Positions 12,479-23,748 of a stretch of 64,000 nucleotides of DNA are shown piece after piece. The notes under the pieces were generated by a model. The model was not told the origin of the DNA and did not search any database. It saw only the letters and a list, made by a program, of their open reading frames with translations. The stretch is from Symsagittifera roscoffensis. Its lineage: Eukaryota; Xenacoelomorpha; Acoela; Convolutidae. The stretch lies in the NCBI RefSeq assembly GCF_963678635.1, contig NC_087071.1, positions 23,198,013-23,262,012 of the forward strand. Direction: 5' to 3'. Position numbers and translations under genes: made by a program. The first letter of the stretch is position 1; every line of letters begins with the position of its first letter.

Positions 12479-13100
12479 TTAGCAATTTCTATGGTAAGTA
12501 GAAAGTCCGTTTAGGTCTAACTTTGAAATTTTCGCAAACAAGGCATGAGGTTGCAATGAGAACTCCCGAAAAATTTCATTTCTCAATTTTTTCAGTCCTT
12601 TAACGATCCCATTTTGCCTTTCAACCACTCCAGCGGAGAAGGTCAATAAACCGGCTGTAGTTTTGTCAAGGTATCCAAAAGTTGACCTTAATACTAAAAT
12701 CTGATCAATTAAATCCCCCCCCCCCAAAGTCATGTAGAATGCTTACGGGTGTGCCAAATCGTATGAACCATCCAATTACAAGGTTTTCCATGTTTACAAC
12801 TGGTTTTTTTTATTATACCACCGATAAAACTGAGTAACCTGAAAACTCATCTATCATATGTAACAGTAACAACTTTTGATTTGTTTTAGGGTCTGTCCGC
12901 TCTGCTAAGCCAATTGCCACCGAGTCGTTAAAGTCTTTACTCCTGGGAGTCAATAAATTACTGAAGTTTGCTACTTTTCCAGTCTCATTGCAGGCAGTGC
13001 AGTTCGCAATGACGTTCTCAATTACCTCCGCTATATCTTTAATTTGTAGGTTATTATTTATCTCTGAATTTTCCAGAAATTGTTTTTTATTTGCTTGCAT
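12479..13100 (-). pseudogene. Copia integrase remnants
   Basis: The fragment at 12813-13100 holds the end of the HHCC zinc region (ENVIANCTACNE) followed by the start of the catalytic core, with LLLLHMIDEFSGYS placing the first catalytic aspartate. The fragment at 12479-12733 contains AGVVERQNGIVKGL, corresponding to the region around the last catalytic glutamate. A shift and a poly-C run (near 12715-12725) break the frame between them. Confidence 0.7.
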
Positions 13101-13146
13101 AGACGAATCTCAGATGTAAGTCTTTGATTCTTTTTCTATCAAATTT

Positions 13147-13675
13147 CTAATTTCTAACTCTTTCCTTCCAGTAGATCTTCTCTTCTTTACTATTTCGTTG
13201 TTTCATGTGCAACATATGTCTACCCACTTTTCCTCTCCATACTCGATGACCCATCCTCGATCTGGTTAGTTTAACCCCTTTTTCGGAGGTCCACATCAGG
13301 TTGTTTGGGAATTCTAAGGTCACTTTTAGTCTTTTGATCGCTTCTATTCCGAGTAACAGCGGAATGTCATCATCAATCACATTCAATTATAGTGTTATAA
13401 AACTCCCCGCTGCCCTAATTGGTAACAACCCCACAAATTCAGCTTTTATTATTCCTCTCCTTCCCAATTTAAATTTGTTTTCGGTATCAATTTTTTTTTT
13501 CGTTTAATTGATTCCACTCTTCCCCCGTAACTCTCTGCTCGATCTTTCTCCATTGCTTCAATGACATTGTTGATCTTTCTGCTCCTGGACCTACATTTAT
13601 GTCTAGATAAATGTCTTCATTCATTTCCATTCTTCTTTTCCCCTCTACGCTATCTCCCCTTGGGTGACGTCTCAA
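13147..13675 (-). pseudogene. Copia aspartic protease remnants
   Basis: The fragment at 13487-13675 (YLDINVGPGAERSTMS) looks like the active-site strand of a retropepsin in which the usual D-T/S-G is not clear. The fragment at 13147-13386 has IPLLLGIEAIKRLKVTL, matching the C-terminal hydrophobic glycine motif. They lie in adjacent frames and are inactive as written. Confidence 0.5.
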
Positions 13676-14428
13676 TGTTAGGGTGACGTCTCAATGGATG
13701 ACTCCTCAGTCTGTACAAAAGTCGAGCGATGCACTTAATGTTCCCCTTCATCGCTCTCCTCCCTATCCCGATTACTTGTAGTTGTTTAAAAATTCTGATA
13801 AAACCTCCGACCATATCTTGAATTTCCACGTTATGTTTGATCTCCACTTCTTCCACTTCCCATCTTTGTTCCAGAATGGTTTTACATCAATGATTTGATG
13901 ACCAGCATCGAAAACATCCACCTTGCTGACCAGATCTTCCTTTCGCTGATCTCTAACTCCCTCTTCCTCTCTGGTTTTGGCCTCTGTTTCCCATTTTATA
14001 TCCCCTACATATATTCTGGTTGAATAGGATGATCGAGGTTTGGCTCTCGTTTACTGTAAACCTTCCAAAACGATTTGATCCATTTTTAATTCTGTTCCCC
14101 CGTGTTCTTTGTTTCGGGCTACATTTTCGATCTTAATTTTTGTTGCTTCGTTCAAATTGCATCCTTCTAGGAGCGCTATGCAAAATACTCTGTCCTTAAT
14201 TGTCATTTCAGCTTCGTTCATCTCCATTCGATGTCGTTTCTTTCTTTTTATGTACTAATCCCAACTTATCTCCGGACCCTTTCACATCTTTTCCATTGTC
14301 TATAAGTTTGTGTCAACTTTAAAAAAGGATTCAGTGTCAAGTACTCACCCAGCATGTCAATAATTTTTGTGCATCGTCCCGATCCAGCGTAATAACGATT
14401 TCGTTCAATACTGCATTTGTTATCCCGT
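13676..14428 (-). pseudogene. Copia gag, degenerate central and C-terminal part
   Basis: Short broken frames continue from the gag start toward the protease. The fragment at 13650-13856 is basic, as expected of the nucleocapsid side, but I cannot place a complete CCHC knuckle. Confidence 0.4.
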
Positions 14429-14707
14429 TCATAATGACATGCAGAGCCAGCTTTCAAATGGGATTTCCGTACATTCACTCCACCACAGTAAATTTTTCTT
14501 CCACCTCCGATATGCTTTTACTTCTGTTGACTTAAAAATCTGCTCGTCAACATCTTTCACCCTGACTCTCGATATCTCTCTCCTATTCACTTCTCTTCCG
14601 TCCACTGCTTCTCTCTCTCTCTCTTCCAATGCTTCTAACCTTCTTTTTAACCGTTCTAAATCTGCTCCCGCATCCTCATCGTTACTTATCACCTCTGTGG
14701 AATCCAT
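14429..14707 (-). pseudogene. Copia gag N-terminus
   Basis: The ORF opens with MDSTEVISNDEDAGADLERL, 134 bases downstream of the primer binding site. It has a charged coiled-coil-like segment (RLKRRLEALEEREREAV) and then an aromatic segment (YRRWKKNLLWWSE). Position and composition fit a gag start; the frame breaks after about 92 codons. Confidence 0.55.
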
Positions 14708-14840
14708 TTAATTTGCGTTGTTATGTCCCCTGTCGGTGTTCCTTCGTTATTTCACTCATTTGCGATGTTTTTCTCGTTTTCATTGTACTTATCCTTCTCT
14801 CGTTACACAATGCTCTGCGCGTCATCCGGTTCTTCGATAA

Positions 14841-14858
14841 GTTGACCTCCTGCTACCA
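14841..14858 (-). promoter_or_regulatory. Primer binding site of the copia element
   Basis: On the minus strand the sequence reads TGGTAGCAGGAGG. Its first nine bases are complementary to the 3' end of animal initiator-methionine tRNA (…CTGCTACCA). It sits directly after a putative LTR end reading ..TTCAACA and upstream of gag. Confidence 0.6.
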
Positions 14859-15100
14859 TGTTGAACTTTCTCTTTAGGTAAAACAACTGTTACGAATTGG
14901 TTAATTTGTCACAATGGTCACACTCATCTTTCTCTTATTTCAGATAGATATGTGACGTCGCATACGTCTACTGACATTGACCTTGTGCACTGAAGATCAT
15001 TTACATACATACTTTACGCAATTTAAATTTAAGACCGGAATTAAACAGACTATTTGAGACAAGCAATTTTTTTCGAAAAATCACATCAAATCATTGCAAT
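14859..15100 (-). mobile_element. Putative 5' LTR of the copia element (outer end undefined)
   Basis: On the plus strand the segment begins TGTTGAAC, so on the element strand the LTR would end GTTCAACA next to the primer site. The outer boundary is not definable because no second LTR copy is recognised in the window. Confidence 0.35.
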
Positions 15101-15602
15101 TTTATTCTCTTGTCTTTTTATGAATACCTTCTAAAGAAATGAGTAAAATTACTTAAAAAAGCATTCTTTTGTGTTATAAGACGCTATAAAAAACGCTGGA
15201 ACGCTGAAGCTCTCCCAATTGAGCAAAAAAGATGGAAACGTTTTAAATAAAAAAAATTGAAAAAACTTGAAAGTTTTCAAATCCAAAATGCTGGAAAACT
15301 GAAGCTTTCCCAATTGAGCAAAAGAGATGGAAATCTCACAGTTTTCCATATTTTTGGTTCTTGACAAATTTTGTTTTATATTTTAAAGTGCAAAGACTTC
15401 TGTTTTCCTTTCATAATTGGTTTTTCAGTTGTAACTTGAATCTGTATTGATGTGTCGATTTTTCATCAATAATTCCAGACATATCTAGATAGATTAGCAC
15501 TTGACACAAAAAAAGTTTTTATGACATGCAGAGCAATCTTGAAGGTTCTGATTAATAAAATTATCTTAAGTTTCAATTGAGATTTACACAGACCAAGTAA
15601 AG
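15101..15602. other. Non-coding stretch with a short internal duplication
   Basis: A phrase (ACGCTGGAACGCTGAAGCT… with CTCCCAATTGAGCAAAA) recurs at about 15190-15235 and 15288-15335, giving an imperfect ~100-bp repeat. No gene seen. Confidence 0.5.
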
Positions 15603-15850
15603 GTGTGCGCAGTTCACTGTTTCTTTTTTGAAACAGCTGCCTTGCTTGAGTGGAGTGCATATCCAACTAAATTAATATTTCTAGCAAGTAGCCGGTTCCT
15701 TATTTTGTTTTTAGTTTGTTTCTCTGTCACCCTCGTAGTCTGTCAAAATTTTTACGATGAACTAAAAATAGATACTTACCGAGACGCGATTGAAATTGAT
15801 ATCTACTTTGAGCAAATAATCAGAGCATCAAGTAAAGGCGAAGATCAAGG
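15603..15850 (+). CDS. Possible first exon of a secreted protein
   Basis: The ORF has a strongly hydrophobic stretch (FLILFLVCFSVTLVVCQ, about residues 33-50), then an acidic mature-like region (NFYDELKIDTYRDAIEIDIY). After AGATCAAG it reaches GTATAAAA, a possible donor. The true start may be a later codon than the first Met, since the first 25 residues do not look like a signal peptide. No downstream exon was identified with confidence. The prediction rests only on composition and one weak splice site. Confidence 0.25.
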
Positions 15851-15984
15851 TATAAAAAAATATCAGGTTTTATTTTGGAAAAGAAAGCTGTTTTGAAAGT
15901 TCCAGGAGCAAATTTTGAAAATGAACCTCAAATACTTGGCAGAATTCGCTGAATGAAGCAAGGGAAAAACTAAAATAAAAGAAG

Positions 15985-17400
15985 AAAATGTAGGCAAACC
16001 AAAAGAAGCAACCAAGATTTCGAAAAACCAGTAAAATCGAAAAACTATTTTTTACACCATGAAACAATGGGCTTTCGGAGGGATTAACACAATTAACTTA
16101 GAGGAGCGTGAAAAAAAAACAGCAAAGCGCGCAATTTTAATCATTAAACTACACCAATGATAATAAAAGTTTGTTCAACCCACGAAAGGTCTAGTGAAGA
16201 ATCTGCGCGTAATTATTCAATCATAAAAGTACCAACTAAATTGTAAGAACACATAGAGCTGAAATATTGTTTGTATGATTCCATCAGGAGTATATAAAAA
16301 TGATTTCAACCAAAAAAAATCAAACTGTTTTTTAATTTCGTAAAAAGTTTCAAAATATTTTGTACATTTTTCTTACAATTTAGAAGCAATTTAAAAAAAA
16401 AGAATAGCGTACAGAAATACTGCTTCAATAGGTGCAGACGAAAAGCTTGTTTTGAACTTTTTTTAGATTTTCATGTTTTTTTTTGAATTTCTGAATGTTT
16501 CTGAAGTTAAACTTCCTATTAAAAGGGGTGGTTGTGTGCTGCTATTTTAAAAAAAAAACATAAAAAATTTCTGGGTATTGTCAGCTCTTGACAACAAACA
16601 TTTCCAATAACAAAAAAGAATGATCGGCGATCCATTCCATCGATTTTTTTTTCTAATACCTGCTTTGCGGTTCCCACGGAGTGAGGACAAGAAACATGAG
16701 TACTAATACAGGTCCCGTTGAGAAAAAAATATTTCCTCGAAAAACGCAAACAAATTGAGTTAGCTCATCGTCAAAGGTCCCAAATCTATAAAATTTTTCA
16801 AGACTATGATTAAACAACTGTTGCAAGATGCTGAATCAATTGGAAAAACGTAAAGTGATCGTGTTTCAAAATTTATACCACTGTTTTATCAAAATTCACA
16901 TAGGAATCCAGAATTGAGCGAACCAGAATAAGCCAAAGAGATTTCGAAAAACCAAAAAAACCAAGAAAACCGCGAAACAGTACGGCAAACGCCTTTGGAG
17001 GGCAAAGAACAAAAAAGTGAGGGGAGAGTGAGAAAAAAGCAAAACTTTAAACATTAAACTACAGCTTGGTGGTAAATTTTGCTTAAGGCACGAAGGTCTG
17101 GTAAAGAAACTGCGCGTCACAAATTAACCATGAAAGTCCCGACTAAACAAAGTTTGTATGAACCCATAGAGCTGAAAATTGTTTGAGTGATCCTGTTTGA
17201 GTATTTAAAAAAGATTTCAACTAAAAAGAATAGAAAAAATGTCCAACTGTTTTTTGATTTCGTAAAAAGTTTCAAAAACGTTTTTCTTACACTTTGGATG
17301 CAGTTTTTTTTTTGAAAAGAATAGCTTACAGACGTGCGGCTTTATTAGGCGAAGATGAGAAACTTGGTTTGCACTTTTTTAGACCTTCACAATTGTCTTT
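15985..17400. repeat. Diverged direct duplication (~15985-16500 and ~16895-17400)
   Basis: Two segments ~910 bp apart share long runs of similarity in the same order: GATTTCGAAAAACCA, TCATTAAACTACA/ACATTAAACTACA, ACCCATAGAGCTGAAA/ACACATAGAGCTGAAA, and a phrase with TTTCGTAAAAAGTTTC. Many indels separate them, so the duplication is old. No ORF is conserved between copies. Confidence 0.65.
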
Positions 17401-20083
17401 TAAATTTATTCACTTTTCTTCTGTCTAATATTGGCATCTCAAATAGTAAATTAAAGAAAGATTTTTCAAGAATTCTTTTAAGAAATTTGTTATACAACTT
17501 ATGAAAACGCGTACTAGAGAATGACAAATTGTTATCTATTATTGTTTCCTTGCCAATTATAGCTGTTGTGTCCAAATTTTGAGACTAGAAGCATTGCAAT
17601 CGAAATAACTAGCTGCAATAGAAAATACATTAGTTTTGTAAAAACACTTCTTTTCTCTCTTTGTTTTCACTTATTTAAATCAATGATTGAATCAAATGTC
17701 TAAAAGCTGCAAAAAATGAACTCCAATCATACCAATTCTTTTTTTTTCTAATCTGGAATTTATAGATTATTGTTTCCCTTTTCATAGATTTAAATTTCTT
17801 TTTATCATACTGCTCTAAGAGAACAATTTTATTGATTTTTAATCACCCAATGTATTATAAAACTTATTTCAAAAGAGCGCCGTTTTATCAAATCCTCTGG
17901 AAGATTTTTTGAACTAAGATCAAATGAAAATTTTGAAAAAAAAAATATCAGTTAATGACTTTTCGGGAAAAAAAAAATCCCCAAAAAACTTATGGTAAGA
18001 TGCTTTGATTTAATTTACAGATAATGTTCGGAAATTAATTAAATCTCAAAAAATATTTCACAGTTGCAAAGTTTTTTCATTTTTATATTGCTTAAAAATT
18101 TTAAAATAATTTTTACTGTGTGATATTTTCAACAAACTTCATAAAACGTTGAAAGATAGTTTCTGTCATGAGTTCATGTTATACGTAAACTTCAATTTTT
18201 CTAGTGGAAAGAATTGTCATTTTTAATTGAATTTCTTGTAAAAAGAAATCAAGCCGAAATTTCTTACAAAAAATTGCGTTTTCCATCTGTCGTTGAATTC
18301 TGTTTTTCAGATGATTTTACTATGGTTGGTTGATTAAATTAGCAAAAAAACCGTTGGCGAAAAAACCGGCTGATTAAACAACAGTAACAACCAAACAAAT
18401 ACAAACAGTTGTTTTTTTATTTTCAAAAAAACAAGCCATTTTATCAAAGTTCTTGAAATTATGCCAAAAGTTTTGTTTTGATTCACCAAAAAATGCATGT
18501 AGTACAATTTTTGTTTAAAAAAATTTTCGCAGTTTTGCTTGGGTTCTCAATTCGAATTAATGATTCATCTACCAAACAGTACTCTTGTTTGTAACTTTTT
18601 ATATTGAATTCTACTGATAACAGATTGATTTGATTCGGAAACTTTAAAAAAATGAAGAAAAAAAACAAGAATTTTTTCAAGCTTATCGAAGCCATATTTC
18701 AACCAGAACTTAAATAATTGATTTAAAGAAAAAAGCAGGAAAAGAACATCAATAAAAAAAATTATGAATCAACTACGGGAAAATCTTAATCGTGTCGAAG
18801 ATACATTAAACCAAAACTTCAAAAATTCTTATCTGTTCAACTATGATGCTCGAGTTTTGGTAGATTTTGTGGCTCTTTCAGACACCAGTTTCAAAATTGT
18901 ATTCAATGTGATTTCCCTACTCGCAGTTGCGGCATATAACGATGAAACAAAGATGGAACAAAACAAAACAAAAAAACGGTAACACTTACTGTGCCTGTGT
19001 GAGCGAAGACCGACGAACAATAAGTTTTCGAACATTCCTGACCTTTTTTAATCAATCTCTGATTGGGTCACAGTTTGTACTCTTGAACTGAACAAAGCTT
19101 ATTTAACAACGTTATCCAAAACAAATGATTAATGGATCCTAAAAGCTAACAGCAGACTTCTAACAACTTTTCAAAAAAATTCAAGCCTGAAATTACGTAC
19201 ATTTCGAAAAAAAATTGTTGCTTTGTTTTTCCCTTCAAGACATTCGATAAACATTACAGAAAGTTGTCGAAAGTACCTAGATTCGAGAGTAAAAAAACTT
19301 TAATTTTTTTATCTTTTCATTCTAATTCTATTTTTTATTTGGTCTGTGTTTTTCAACATTGTCAAATGAATTGCGCGAGTTTTTTATCAATAACCGCATC
19401 CGAAGGGTAAATTTACTTGATTGTTTTCAGTGTGGGTCAAATTTGAAATATTAGGTGCTTAAGTGATCATACTAGTTCCAACGTTGCCTAATTTTATAAG
19501 TCATTTTTATACTAAAACGAACATGTGAAGGATGTATTTTGATACACAATGCGGGTGTCTCTATTTTTTATGCACTACCTCTTCTTCAAAGGATGCTTTC
19601 ACCTTACTACAAAACACCCTGCATGGGTTCACATATTTTTGACCGAGAAACAGCTTAAACTCACTGCAGAGAAAGCAAGAAATAATAATATGTAGAAAAA
19701 GGAAAGTAGCTCCTTTTCCGTTTTCTAGAAAATAACAAGGTACAGAAAGATAACAAGGTACAGAAAAAAATGGAATCAAACGTTCCAGCTTGTTTCTGGA
19801 TTCTCATCCCAAATCTCAAGCTCAAATGAAAAAAAGTTTACCAAAAAGCTCAAATTTACTTAGACTACAGATTTCATTGGACCAAAATAACTTTGGTTGT
19901 TTTGTTTTGCTATTTAGTTTCAAAGCTCCTAGAAATCAGCAAATGATAATTTTTTGAGGCTGACTTCCGAGAAAAAGTTCAAATAGTAATTAAATTTCTT
20001 GTTTTTTGATTGGAAGTAAAATTTTCCACCGCGCTCTGTAAAAGCAAGTCAATTATTAGTGTAGAAAAAAAAGACCTGAGTTG
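17401..20083. other. Non-coding stretch
   Basis: AT-rich sequence without a convincing gene. The plus-strand ORF at 18764-18982 (72 codons, ending at a possible ACG/GTAACA donor) is the only candidate and has no recognisable feature. A short direct repeat (AGATAACAAGGTACAGAAA) lies near 19730-19770. Confidence 0.45.
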
Positions 20084-20284
20084 CATTACGAGGCCAAACT
20101 GTGCACTGGATAGGCGCAAAATTTTGTGTCTGTGATCCTGGATTCCAGAAACAAGTCTTCAAACATGTTAAAAAGCTTTTCAGAGCGATCAAAGGAAATG
20201 AAAGAAAAGAGAAGAACGAAGGGAGCGTCCTTTCATGCAGAATCCGCTTACAATTCATAGAATGCACAGTTTGGCATCGTAATG
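20084..20284. mobile_element. Palindromic MITE, family CATTACGAGGCCAAACTG, copy 1
   Basis: The two ends are inverted repeats: left CATTACGAGGCCAAACTGTG, right end reverse complement CATTACGATGCCAAACTGTG. Related elements lie at 41083-41271 and 51292-51900. It has no coding capacity. The target duplication is not clear. Confidence 0.75.
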
Positions 20285-20609
20285 TGATCTTTTTTAATAT
20301 ATTTTTTTAAAACCTCTGCAAATGCATCAAGAAAAACGATAATTGGCTATAGATTCAACCATTGAGCTAAAAAAAATCGTATTCGATAATCATTGCTCAA
20401 CTTCTGCTCTTCAATTTGTTTCCATTGAAAGTCTAAACCATGCAATTCTTCTCCAGTTAACATTTAGCACATATAGAAAAAAAATTATTTACCTTGAAAG
20501 TCTCGCTATCTTGTCGAAATTTTACGCATTAAATGCACAACATAAAATCGTTCATTATTGCAGACTCGTATATGGTATTTGCTTTAACAGATTTACATAA
20601 TGTTGAGTT
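20285..20609. other. Non-coding gap before the left LTR
   Basis: The short plus-strand ORF at 20343-20600 shows no domain and no coding-like composition. Nothing else is supported. Confidence 0.4.
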
Positions 20610-21290
20610 TGTAGTATTGGAAATACTACACGGACAAAAGACCATTCTCTAAATTGTTAATTGCTTATTTAACGACTCAATTCAAAATTGAAGCGTGCCA
20701 TTTAATTAAAAACCTCTTTGCATTAATCAGATAATGACTGATTTGTTCTTATTAGGACTATGAAATCTTACTTTGAAAATCCACTTTTTTTTAAATACTC
20801 GTCCAATTTTAAATACTCGTCCAACGGCGATTACTAACACGTTCCTTTTAACTTTAACTTGAAACAAGATGGATAATTTTTAGCAGTCTTGCCGGCTGCC
20901 CCGGAATTCTCCTTGCTTTGATTAAGCAGAGATGCACCTGCAATATGATGCATCAGAGAGAGTAATATGAATTTTTAATAAGACCAAACTGAAGGCTGCG
21001 GTTTTAATCAAAGAGGACTAATACTCCTAATATATTTGATTGGAAAAAAATCAAATCAAATCTTTAAGATAAATCAGCCCCCGGTTTATGCTTGCGACCA
21101 AAAGAACTGACCTGAAATCTTCATTTTGCTCAGCCAGCAGCAAGTCTTATATCCTAACAACTTCATTTTTAAAATAAATATTTTTTCTTTCAAAAATACA
21201 AAACTAGTCTTCTTCCAAACAAACAGAGAATCAATTCTCTCTCTAAATTCGATAAAAACTATAAATCGAGATAAGGAATCCCGGAGATAA
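20610..21290 (+). repeat. Left LTR-like repeat, with a ~330-bp insertion
   Basis: It starts TGTAGTATTGGAAATAC and runs in the same order as the right copy: GGACAAAAG, TTGTTAATTG, AGCGTGCCATTTA, GACTGATTTGTTCTTATTAG, GAAAATCCACTT, GATTACTAACACG, TTTAACTTTAACTTGAAA. After about 20880 it has extra sequence, then rejoins similarity at TAAATCGAGATAAG (about 21260). The outer 3' border is uncertain. Confidence 0.7.
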
Positions 21291-23748
21291 TCTTGTCAGA
21301 TTAGTTTTCAACCTCAAAAACCTAGAGACCATGAGTGTCTTTCGATAGAAACACACTTTAATTGTCTTCTACTTACCAGACATTCCTAGTAGGGTTCTTG
21401 CGTTAAGTACCCCCTGCGCTAACAGTCACCCACGATAATCCTCCATCTCGAGGTCTATTATACGGCTTTCTAACTGACATTAGCTAATGAACTTGACTTT
21501 TTTCTATTTTTATATTAATAAATAAAATTTCTGAAAAAATTGTTCTCTGCCTAAGTCCACTAGTAAGATATAACCTTTTGTCCAGTAACCCACTAAATAC
21601 ATGCCGAAACTTCAGTTTAAAAATATCATCACTAAGTTTAACTAAATCCTGTATTCAACTAAAGTGCTCAAAAATTTATTAACTATCTTCATTCCTTTTT
21701 TCGAGGGGGTTAAGTGGTCATATGTGCAATCTAAGTGTACCCTAAATTGTATGATAAATCGAAGTCTTCATCACAGGTACATCCAACCATTCACGCTTGT
21801 CATTTTTCCTTAAACTCATTTTATTCTTACCCACCTTAACGTAACTTAAACCTAACTCATCCATCAGTAAAGCTATCAATTACAGAAACTAAAGGAAGAA
21901 AAAACCAAAACAAAAAAGGAAGTAACGGATTTGGGTGTTTTTTACTAATTCATTGGTTTTTTATGACACGGTTTGAATAAACATCTAATAAACAATAAAA
22001 ATACGCACTAAAACCAATCTTAAACGTTAACCACATACCACCAAACACTAGGTTTTAGTTTCAGCACGAAATATTAGGTTTCAAAAAAACTAAACCTAAA
22101 ACACTAACACATCCACTTTAAATTGATAAAATAGGTTTCATATGATAGCTTAAGCACCAGAAAATTGATTTCTACCAGCCAAATTTTTAGGTTTCAGTCT
22201 CTGTTTTAGTTATAGGATCAAACGTTTCAGTTGAAACAAGCGTAGTTTCCGGTCAAAATTTTATGTTTCTGTAACGGATTCGGGTAAAACAGCAAAAGTT
22301 GAACTAGTGAAACCCAAATTTGGATACCATAAGTCATAAACCTGGTCTTAAATAGGAAGTTTTTGTTAGTTTCAGGTTTAAGAACACAAAAACTGATTTT
22401 TTAATCTCAAAATTGAGCCCCAAAAAACGAACTGTGACTTTTTGGGGAAAACTAACGGTATTGAAACCCACCAAAGAAGCGAATATTAAACCAGTTATTC
22501 CAAGTTTAACTAGAAGTTAATTACATTTCCTCTCCCAATTACGAAAAAACCTGACGACATTATTTATTATTTACAGTGTAGAACATCATATTATTTACAA
22601 CATCTCGCATAGTTCCACATGCTCCAGGGGCAAAATAAAACTCAAAAAATTTTTTGAACAAACAAAAAGCGAATATCAAACAAGTTATTCCAATTTTAAC
22701 TAGAAGTTAAATAAAATTCCCGTCACAATTACGGAAAACCCTGACGACATAATGTTTTATACACAGTCTAGAACATCATATTAATTACAACATCTCGCAT
22801 AGTTCCACATATTCCAGGGGCAAAATAAAATACAAAAAATTTTCTGAACAAACAAAAAGCGAATATCAAACAAGTTCTTCCAAATTTAACTAGAAGTCAA
22901 ATAAAATTCCCGTCACAATTACGAAAAACCCTGACGACATAATGTACTATACACAATGTAAAACACCAGCCATACTAAACACAAAACCTCGCATAGTTCC
23001 ACCGGGGCAAAAAAATCGTAAAAATTCTTTAAAAAAAAAATTTTTGAGCCAGCGATAACCTCAAAAGGCATATGATTTTTTTGCTAATCATAACAAAAGC
23101 ATCGTTAAAACTTCACAAAAACAAAGTTTCAGGTTTCAGCTAAGGTTTCAGTAAACAAAAACTTAAAAAACTTTAAAAAAATTTGAATTTTTTTTTCAAA
23201 TTTCTTTTCTTTTTTTTTCTTATTCCATAATTAATAACCTGTGATAACAATCAACAAATCCTAGGAAGCTTTCATTACTTTAAAATAAGCTAATCAAAAA
23301 AATAACTTAGCTTATGAAAACAAAAATTATCACCGTCAAAAATTAATGTCAACACATTTTAATATTGACGTCAGCACAATAATTTTGAAACTCAAATTAG
23401 GAAGCAAAGTCTCCAACATCATATGGCACATCACTAAAACTGAAAAAGATCAAATTAGTTCACTAACAAAACACCCTAATGACAATAAACACGAATTGTA
23501 CGTCCTTTTTTGTCGATATATTCCAGAAAAAGACACAATTTTTCAACAAATAAAAAATACCAAATGATATATTTTATATATCGCAAGAACGGTTAATTGC
23601 TTCATTTCCAATCGCCTTTTAATATCATCATATACCCAAGCACAGAACTACCAGAAATTTAATAATTTGATCCCATTAATTGATTAGTACCCAACACATC
23701 AAAACCTTCCTATATCATTAGCCAAAAATTAAGTGAAAATGAAGAGAA
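21291..23748 (+). other. Leader between left LTR and gag
   Basis: A long untranslated-looking leader. The middle (about 21980-22480) is rich in AGGTTT/AAACCT phrases. A 190-bp tandem repeat follows. The ORF at 23346-23567 (73 codons, MSTHFNIDVSTIILKLKLGS...) lies just upstream of gag in plus orientation and might be a small leader ORF; it has no recognised domain. Confidence 0.4.
22479..23020. repeat. 190-bp tandem repeat, three copies
   Basis: Copies start at 22479, 22669 and 22859, each with AAAGCGAATAT, a phrase with TTTAACTAGAAGT, CCTGACGACAT, CATCTCGCATAGTTCCAC (CTCGCATAGTTCCAC in copy 3) and GGGGCAAAA. Identity is roughly 85-90 percent by eye, and the third copy is truncated. Confidence 0.8.

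Larger units (their letters stand above)
9553..14858 (-). mobile_element. Decayed Ty1/copia-type LTR retrotransposon
   Basis: On the minus strand the order gag, protease, integrase, reverse transcriptase, RNase H can be read from 14707 down to about 9595. Integrase before RT is diagnostic for copia rather than gypsy. The frame is broken many times, so the element cannot code for a working polyprotein. A primer binding site complementary to initiator-Met tRNA lies at 14841-14858, in the expected place just inside the 5' LTR. I cannot find a 3' LTR; the left end runs into the 1.8-kb tandem array. Base composition is higher in G+C than the surroundings. Confidence 0.8.

Noticed and set aside
18764-18982. 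72-codon plus-strand ORF as a gene
   Set aside because: Ends at a possible donor but has no domain, no partner exon and ordinary AT-rich composition.
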